Assembly (NCBI GenBank): GCA_020718125.1
Contig: DYDC01000104.1
Coordinates: 1 to 8,592 of the forward strand
Source of the DNA: Methylacidiphilum sp.
GTDB lineage: Bacteria > Verrucomicrobiota > Verrucomicrobiia > CAIQCK01
Length of the DNA stretch: 8,592 bases
Reading direction: 5' to 3'
Made by a program: the position numbers and the translations under genes. Shown piece by piece: positions 1 through 4,854 of the stretch (positions within the stretch are counted from its first letter, which is position 1; each line of letters begins with the position of its first letter). Below the pieces are notes generated by a model. The model saw nothing but the letters and a program-made list of their open reading frames with translations, was not told the DNA's origin and searched no databases.

Positions 1-58
1 CCGCCACCAGACCCGCCAGACGCCGCGCGAGTATCGCGAGCATTACCGGCGGCTGTAG
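1..58 (+). CDS. AraC-family transcriptional regulator, C-terminal 18 codons (cut by window start)
   Basis: Reading from base 2, the frame gives RHQTRQTPREYREHYRRL and stops at TAG 56-58. The pattern 'TPREYR' is the conserved end of the second helix-turn-helix of AraC-family DNA-binding domains, where proteins typically read '(G)xTPxxYR'. The equivalent end in the second regulator of this window, on the minus strand, reads 'SSPRQYREAH'. Only the tail is visible, so the sensory domain and ligand cannot be named. It ends 23 bases before the hydrolase-like pseudogene on the same strand and probably regulated or was co-transcribed with it, which is inference from spacing. The fragment is short, so the family call rests on one motif. 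Confidence 0.6.
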   Translation, partial: RHQTRQTPREYREHYRRL

Positions 59-81
59 GTTGGGTCAACATACTGGCGCGC

Positions 82-1535
82 ATGAACTCAACACGCCTTG
101 CGAATTTCGCAATCCTCGCCAGTCTGACGCTCGCGCCGCTGGCGTCCGCTGCTGATGCGACGCCGAAGCGGCTCAAGCGCGCGGACAGTTTCCTTGGCAT
201 CCACTTCGACTTCCACGCCAACAGCGACTGCACCAACGTCGGCGCGAACACCACGCCGGTGATGGTCGAGGAGATCATCAATCTCGTGCGGCCCGACTAC
301 CTCCAGGTTGATTGCAAAGGCCATCGCGGCTTCTGCAGTTATCCGACGAAGGTCGGCCACCAAGCGCCCCGCATCATCGGCGATCCACTGCGCGTCTGGC
401 GCGAGGTCACGGCGGCGCACGGCGTCGGGCTTTACATGCACTACTCGGGGGTGTGGGACTCCAAAGTCGTCAAGGAGCATCCCGACTGGGCTGCCATCAA
501 CGCCAACGGTTCCAACAACACCCGCGCCACCTCGTTCTTCGGCCCCTACGCTGAAAAGCTGCTCATCCCGCAACTCCGTGAACTCGCCGGCGACTACGGC
601 GTGGACGGCGTGTGGGTGGACGGTGAATGCTGGGCGTCGGTGCCGGATTACGGCGCGGCGGCGCTGGCGGCGTTCCGCAAAGCCACCGGCATTACCAACG
701 TGCCGCGCAAGCCGGAAGACCCGCACTGGCACGAGTTCCTCCAGTTCAATCGCGAGATGTTCCGCAAGTATCTGCGCCACTACATCGCCGCGGTGAAGAA
801 GACGAACCCGCGTTTCCAGATTTGCAGCAACTGGGCCTTCACCGACCACATGGCCGAACCGGTGAGCGCGCCGGTGGATTTTCTGTCGGGCGATTATTCG
901 CCGCAAGACAGCGTCAATTCCGCGCGGCTCTCGGCGCGTTACCTTGCGCGCCAGGGAAAACCGTGGGACCTGATGGCGTGGAGCTTCAGCACCAAGCCCA
1001 CGCGCGCCCAGAAGACCGCCGTGCAGTTGCAGCGCGAGGCCGCCGTGGTCCTCGCGATGGGCGGCGGCTTCCAGGCCTACTTCAAACAGAAACGCGACGG
1101 CTCCATCTACGACGAGCAGATGCCCGTGATGGCCGAGGCAAGGTCGCTTGCACGAGTTTCAACGGGCAGACTTATCTGCGCGAACGCCCGGAGTCGTTGC
1201 GGCGTTCGTTGAACGACCTGACGTGCCAACTCTTCCCGAAGCCGATGGTGGAAGTGAAAGGCTCCAACGACGTGGACGTCTGCCTCGCGCGCAACCACGG
1301 CAAGCTCCTCGTCAACCCCGTCAACACTGCCGGCCCGCACAAGACGCAATCCATCCTTGAAACCATCCCGCCCGTCGGCCCGCTCGATGTCACCATCCGC
1401 CTGAACCGCAAGCCCGCTGCGGTCACGCTCGAACCCGGCGCGCGTCCCGTGGCGTGTGACTACCGCGACGGCGAACTGCGGCTGACAATCCCGAAGGTGG
1501 AGATTCACGAAATCGTTGCCGTGCAGACGAGGTGA
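82..1535 (+). pseudogene. Exported glycoside-hydrolase-like TIM-barrel protein (annotated 'alpha-L-fucosidase/alpha-amylase-like' in relatives), broken by an internal deletion with frameshift
   Basis: The ATG at 82 opens a Sec signal peptide (residues 1-23, ending ASA). A barrel-like domain follows, with 'GIHFDFHA' (39-46), 'YLQVDCKGH' (73-81), 'MHYSGVWDS' (119-127), 'GVDGVWVDGECW' (173-184), 'ICSNWAF' (247-253) and 'QGKPWDLMAWSF' (291-302). D180 and E182 are candidate active-site acids. This frame is family-like to about residue 353 (base 1140), then drifts and stops at 1212. The family-like C-terminus resumes one frame over, from about 1137 to TGA 1533-1535, including 'VNPVNTAGPHKTQSI', 'TIPPVGPLDV' and 'VEIHEIVAV'. 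As I recall, relatives run about 650-700 residues and carry a middle domain after 'MAEVAKF' that is absent here, so the change is a deletion of a few hundred codons rather than a one-base slip. The activity of the family is poorly established; carbohydrate hydrolysis outside the cytoplasm is inferred. The truncated 376-residue product may still be made but lacks its C-terminal half. Confidence 0.8.
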
Positions 1536-1536
1536 C

Positions 1537-1611
1537 TCGTAGCCGCCGACGTGAGGAGGCGGACGCGTTGTCAGCCGAAGCACTTCCGCCTCCTCACGTC
1601 GGCGGCTACGA
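1537..1611. repeat. Perfect 27-bp inverted repeat with 21-nt loop (REP/MITE-like palindrome)
   Basis: Left arm 1537-1563 (begins TCGTAGCCGCCGACG) is the exact reverse complement of right arm 1585-1611 (ends CGTCGGCGGCTACGA). The 21-base spacer is 1564-1584. The arms are about two-thirds G+C. The element starts two bases after the stop of the broken hydrolase gene and ends 23 bases before the stop of the convergent regulator, a typical position for REP-type elements. No T-run follows either arm, so it is not a classical intrinsic terminator, although the hairpin could still block read-through from both sides. From memory, palindromes with a GTAGCCGCCGACGTGAGGAGG core are dispersed in verrucomicrobial genomes; I could not verify this here. 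Confidence 0.85.
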
Positions 1612-1634
1612 CGAACATTCCGAAACATCCGCGA

Positions 1635-2537
1635 CTAAGCTCGACGTGCCGAAACATGTGCCTCGCGATACTGGCGGGGGCTGGAGTGTTCGAAGGCGCG
1701 GAACACGCGGTTGAAGTGCGTCAGGCTGTTGAAACCGCAGGCGAAGCAGATGTCGGTGATCGTCTTGCGCTCGTCCATGAGTTGCTTCTTCGCCTCGGCG
1801 ACGCGACGGGCCTGGACGAAGCGCGTGAAGCTGGTTCCGGTGGTTTGGCGGAACACATGCGAGAAGTGGGCCGGCGCCAGGCAGGCGTGGCGGGCCGCGT
1901 CGTTGAGACAGAGCGACGCGTCGCGGAAGCGGCTCTCCACGAATTCACGGCCGCGCCGGACTTCGACGCGTTCCAGTGTCGCCTCCAGGTTCCGAATCCT
2001 TTGGGCGCTTTCGCAAAGCTGCCGCGCAAAGAGTTCCAGCAGCCGCATGACACTGGCGAATTGTTTCCGCGGCATGTAGATGGCGCGGTCGTAGGCGGCG
2101 CGCAGGTCGCGGGTCGGCGCTTTCAGCCAAGCGAGCCGTTTCCGCAGCCGCCGGAACGCCGCGGGTGATTTTGGCTCGCGCAAGACCTGCCCGCTGAAAA
2201 TGGCCGCCACGTGGCGGCCCAAGGCGAAGATCGGGACGGAGACGTCCTGGAAGCCGGCGTGACAAAAGTAAAATTGTGACGCGCCCGATTTTGCCGCGAG
2301 CGACTGATGCCGCTGGTTGCATGCGAGGCAACGGCGCAGCCCGGCGCTGTCCGCGCGAATCAGCCGGCACACCGGATTCCATTCTGTCTCCGCAATCTTG
2401 CGCCGGACAACCCCGCTCTCCGACCTCAACCCCATGGTCAAACCTGTCAACCTGTGCAAGATCGCGGTGAACTCGGTCAATTCCGGCGAGTTCGCCATGT
2501 GGTCGAAATCCATGTTTGTGATCTGGTCTGTGTTCAT
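1635..2537 (-). CDS. PocR-domain AraC-family transcriptional regulator
   Basis: Read from ATG 2537-2535, this is a 300-residue protein. An N-terminal PocR sensory domain (about 18-180) carries the usual cysteines: C57, C70 and C73 (CLAC), and C92-H93 ('FYFCHAGFQDVSVPI'). A C-terminal AraC DNA-binding domain (about 195-295) follows, with a first helix-turn-helix near 208-235 ('ARHACLAPAHFSHVFR') and a second near 258-290 ('ITDICFACGFNSLTHFNRVF' then 'SPRQYR'). PocR domains are known from regulators of propanediol/cobalamin genes and are thought to bind small organic ligands; the ligand here is unknown. The gene is divergent from the ThuA/VCBS gene, with 104 bases between the starts, so that gene is the natural candidate target. 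An upstream TTG at 2591 would add 18 residues ('MFYISCVIV...'). I prefer the ATG because PocR-like sequence starts after it, but neither start has a clear Shine-Dalgarno site. The protein looks complete. Confidence 0.88.
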   Translation of the reverse strand: MNTDQITNMDFDHMANSPELTEFTAILHRLTGLTMGLRSESGVVRRKIAETEWNPVCRLIRADSAGLRRCLACNQRHQSLAAKSGASQFYFCHAGFQDVSVPIFALGRHVAAIFSGQVLREPKSPAAFRRLRKRLAWLKAPTRDLRAAYDRAIYMPRKQFASVMRLLELFARQLCESAQRIRNLEATLERVEVRRGREFVESRFRDASLCLNDAARHACLAPAHFSHVFRQTTGTSFTRFVQARRVAEAKKQLMDERKTITDICFACGFNSLTHFNRVFRAFEHSSPRQYREAHVSARRA

Positions 2538-2641
2538 GCGTGGCAGTAACTGGCGCGGGTCTTGAACTATCACGCAAGAAATGTAAAACAAAACGAAAAG
2601 GATGTTGAGACGTTTTTTGCGTCCTGTGAGATGTTGGGCAC
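2538..2641. promoter_or_regulatory. Divergent control region between the PocR-AraC gene and the ThuA/VCBS gene, with candidate operator half-sites
   Basis: This A+T-richer stretch separates two divergent starts. It contains an imperfect inverted repeat, ACGCAAGAAA (2572-2581) and TTTTTTGCGT (2613-2622), with one mismatch in ten and centres 41 bases apart, about four helical turns. It also contains the heptamer GATGTTG twice in direct orientation (2601-2607 and 2630-2636), 29 bases apart. AraC-family proteins commonly bind paired half-sites in such gaps. A TTGAGA (2605-2610) could be a -35 for the rightward gene, but no convincing -10 follows at normal spacing, consistent with activator dependence. 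The sites are short and could arise by chance. Confidence 0.35.
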
Positions 2642-4804
2642 ATGAAGATGAAGATTAGCCGCCGCCATTTCCTTGGAGCCACTGCCGCTTCCTTCCTGTG
2701 CGCCGCCGGGCTGGCTGGCTTTCCCATGTTGTGGCCGGCTGACGCGCTGGCGAAGGACACGAAAGTGGTGTTGCTGGCCGGCGTGAAGAGCCACAAACCC
2801 GGCGAGCATGAATACGAAAAGACGCTGGACCTCTTTCGGCATTGTCTGGACACGGGGTTGAACGTCCGGCACGTGATTGTCGAACTTCACACCGGCGGCT
2901 GGCCGCAGGACGAGAAGACGCTTGACGACGCCGACACGATTGTCATCTTCAGCGATGGTGGCAGCAAGTCGAACGAATCTCCGCTCGTGACGGGCAACCA
3001 CATGGCGGCGCTGGAAAAACAGATGCGGCGCGGTTGCGGCTTGGCGCTGATCCATTGGACGCTCAATCTGCCTTCGAAGATCGGCAACGAAACGTTTCTG
3101 CGATGGATTGGCGGCTTCAAGGACTACGAAACTCTGGCGAGGCCGCTTGGGGAACCGTTCCGGCCCAGCGACTGGTCGAAGCAGGCGGCGCATCCGATCT
3201 GCCGCGGGTTGAAACCGTTCGAGATGCCGGAGGACGAGTATAGGACGCCGGAGCGGCTGCTCTCGGACAAGCCGGGTTTCGCGCCGATCCTGCCGTTCCC
3301 CGGCAAGCCGGGCGCGCCGATGTGGGCGTGGGCTTGGGAGCGCGAGGATGGCGGGCGCGGGTTCGGCTACGGCGGCGGGCACAAGCACGCGATCTGGGAA
3401 ATCGAGGACCTGCGCAAGGCGATGCTCAACGCGATCCTCTGGACGGCGAAACACAACGTGCCGAACGACGGCGTGATTTCGTCGCTGCCGGTGGCCGCCA
3501 CGACACCGCCTGAGCCGGTGTTCGTGCCAATCAAAATTGACGGGCCGGTGCAGGACCCCTCCATCGGCAGCTATTGGTATGGGCCGTTCAACGAGTCGTG
3601 CTCGCTGGTGGATGTCAACGGCGACGGGTTGATGGACATCACGTGCGGCGTGAACTGGCATGAAAATCCCGGTCCGCGCGGCGGCAAGTGGACGAAGCAC
3701 GCCTGTTACTTCGTTGACGCCTGGAAACGAAACTTCCTGCACGGCCATTGCCATGAATCAGCGGTGGACGTGAATCGCGATGGCTTCGTGGACGTCGTCA
3801 ATTCAGGCTACCAGCCGGACATCGCAGGCGTGCTGTGGTATGAACATCCAGGCCGGCGCGGCGGCAAATGGAACGTGCATCGTCTTCATGCGTCGCCCTT
3901 CGTCGAGGGCGTTCTGCCGGCCGACATCAACGGCGACGGCCACGCGGACCTCGTCGTGAACCACTTCCGCCGATACGGTGGGGCCGAGGGCGAAGGTTCC
4001 GTCGCGCGGGTGGAGCCGATCGTCTGGCTGGAGTCCATCGGCAAGGAGCCGTGGCTCGTCAAGCATGTCATCGCGTCCGAAGCCGACGATCACGGCGTCG
4101 GCATAGGCGACATCAACGACGACGGCCGCCCCGACGTGGTCAACAAGCATGGCTGGTATGAGGCTCCGCCGAAGCCTGCGCAGGAACCGTGGCGTTTCCA
4201 CGACGATTTCGAGATGTTGTTCCGTTCCTCGCTCCCGATATTGGTGACGGATGTGAACGGCGACGGGCTGAACGATCTCATCGCCGGCAACGGCCACGGC
4301 TACGGCCTGTATTGGTTCGAGCAGAAGCTGCGCGACGGGAAACGGACGTTCGAGCGGCACGCCATCGAGGAGCACTACGGCGAGTTCCACACGATGACGC
4401 TGGACGACGTGAACGGCGACGGCAAACCCGACCTCGTGACGGGCAAACGGCTGCTCGGCCACGACGGCCGCGACGAGGGCGAGTGGGACCCGCTGTTTCT
4501 GTTCTGGTATGACATCCAGGGCGGCAAGTTCGTGCGGCACGTGATCACGTTCAACAACCTCCAGTTCTATCCGGGCCACGAGAACGCCAACGAGCCGCCG
4601 CAGTTCGCGCCCAGCACCGGCATGAAGATCGTCGTCGGCGACATCAACGGCGACGGCAAGCCCGACATCGTGGTGGCCGGCCGCGGCGGGCTGTATGCTT
4701 TCGTCAACCGCGGCTTGACGCCGCGCCCGAAATCCATCAACCCAAAGGTGCCGCTCATCGGCGAGAAATGCCCGGCCACGAAACGCGCAGCAAAATCTCC
4801 ATGA
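2642..4804 (+). CDS. Tat-exported ThuA-like domain protein with seven VCBS/FG-GAP repeats
   Basis: This is a 720-residue protein. The N-terminus has a twin-arginine signal (SRRHFLG at residues 6-12), a hydrophobic stretch and a likely cleavage after ALA (about residue 38), so it should be exported folded. Residues about 40-275 form a ThuA-like (glutamine-amidotransferase fold) domain, from 'TKVVLLAGVKSHKPGEHEYE' to 'GFGYGGGHKHAIWE' and 'LNAILWTAKHNVP'. Residues about 310-690 carry seven calcium-loop repeats of the form D-[VI]-N-x-D-G-x-x-D, starting at D324, D376, D428, D490, D537, D589 and D667. This is the blade signature of FG-GAP/VCBS beta-propellers. ThuA was named for trehalose utilisation, but its chemistry in these fusions is not settled; a role in extracytoplasmic carbohydrate processing or binding is inferred. 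The start at 2642 (MKMKISRR) leads directly into the Tat motif; ATG 2648 is an alternative. The 50-base gap to the next gene holds a possible separate promoter. Confidence 0.88.
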   Translation: MKMKISRRHFLGATAASFLCAAGLAGFPMLWPADALAKDTKVVLLAGVKSHKPGEHEYEKTLDLFRHCLDTGLNVRHVIVELHTGGWPQDEKTLDDADTIVIFSDGGSKSNESPLVTGNHMAALEKQMRRGCGLALIHWTLNLPSKIGNETFLRWIGGFKDYETLARPLGEPFRPSDWSKQAAHPICRGLKPFEMPEDEYRTPERLLSDKPGFAPILPFPGKPGAPMWAWAWEREDGGRGFGYGGGHKHAIWEIEDLRKAMLNAILWTAKHNVPNDGVISSLPVAATTPPEPVFVPIKIDGPVQDPSIGSYWYGPFNESCSLVDVNGDGLMDITCGVNWHENPGPRGGKWTKHACYFVDAWKRNFLHGHCHESAVDVNRDGFVDVVNSGYQPDIAGVLWYEHPGRRGGKWNVHRLHASPFVEGVLPADINGDGHADLVVNHFRRYGGAEGEGSVARVEPIVWLESIGKEPWLVKHVIASEADDHGVGIGDINDDGRPDVVNKHGWYEAPPKPAQEPWRFHDDFEMLFRSSLPILVTDVNGDGLNDLIAGNGHGYGLYWFEQKLRDGKRTFERHAIEEHYGEFHTMTLDDVNGDGKPDLVTGKRLLGHDGRDEGEWDPLFLFWYDIQGGKFVRHVITFNNLQFYPGHENANEPPQFAPSTGMKIVVGDINGDGKPDIVVAGRGGLYAFVNRGLTPRPKSINPKVPLIGEKCPATKRAAKSP

Positions 4805-4817
4805 CCGTTTGCCGCCG

Positions 4818-4847
4818 TTGACGCTGCCCGCCGCTTTGGCCTACACT
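4818..4847 (+). promoter_or_regulatory. Candidate sigma-70-type promoter for the restriction-modification gene (leaderless start)
   Basis: TTGACG (4818-4823, five of six to the -35 consensus) is followed after 18 bases by TACACT (4842-4847, four of six to TATAAT). Only seven bases separate the -10 box from the ATG at 4855, so transcription would start at or next to the start codon and give a leaderless mRNA. No Shine-Dalgarno sequence precedes this ATG, which agrees with that reading. It suggests the restriction-modification gene is transcribed independently of the upstream ThuA/VCBS gene. Confidence 0.45.
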
Positions 4848-4854
4848 GCACGAC

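Noticed and set aside
88..906. Long minus-strand open frame (272 codons) opposite the hydrolase-like gene
   Set aside because: It is the antisense shadow of a GC-rich coding strand. Its translation is rich in R, V, H and A with no recognisable motif, whereas the plus-strand product has a signal peptide and family motifs.
1537..1611. Palindrome as an ordinary rho-independent terminator
   Set aside because: There is no run of T after either arm, and the 21-base loop is long for a terminator. Termination remains possible but is not shown.
2535..2591. TTG at 2591 as the start of the PocR-AraC regulator
   Set aside because: The extra 18 residues lack family resemblance and no ribosome-binding site precedes the TTG. 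ATG at 2537 gives a normal-length protein.
1945..2853. 302-codon minus-strand frame overlapping the PocR-AraC gene in another frame
   Set aside because: The PocR cysteines and both helix-turn-helix units lie in the other frame. This one has no motif and spans the intergenic gap.
2570..3754. 394-codon minus-strand open frame across the start of the ThuA/VCBS gene
   Set aside because: The plus-strand frame has a Tat signal, a ThuA domain and calcium loops. The minus frame has low-complexity composition and would cross the divergent promoter region.
3803..4579. 258-codon minus-strand frame opposite the VCBS repeats, rich in V, A and D
   Set aside because: The repetitive look is the mirror image of the repeated GACGTGAACGGCGACGG codons on the plus strand.
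3611..4670. Recurring GAC-rTx-AAC-GGC-GAC-GG segments, which could be taken for a CRISPR or direct-repeat array
   Set aside because: Spacing is irregular (roughly 141 to 234 bases), always in frame, and each copy encodes a D-x-N-x-D-G calcium loop, so these are protein repeats.
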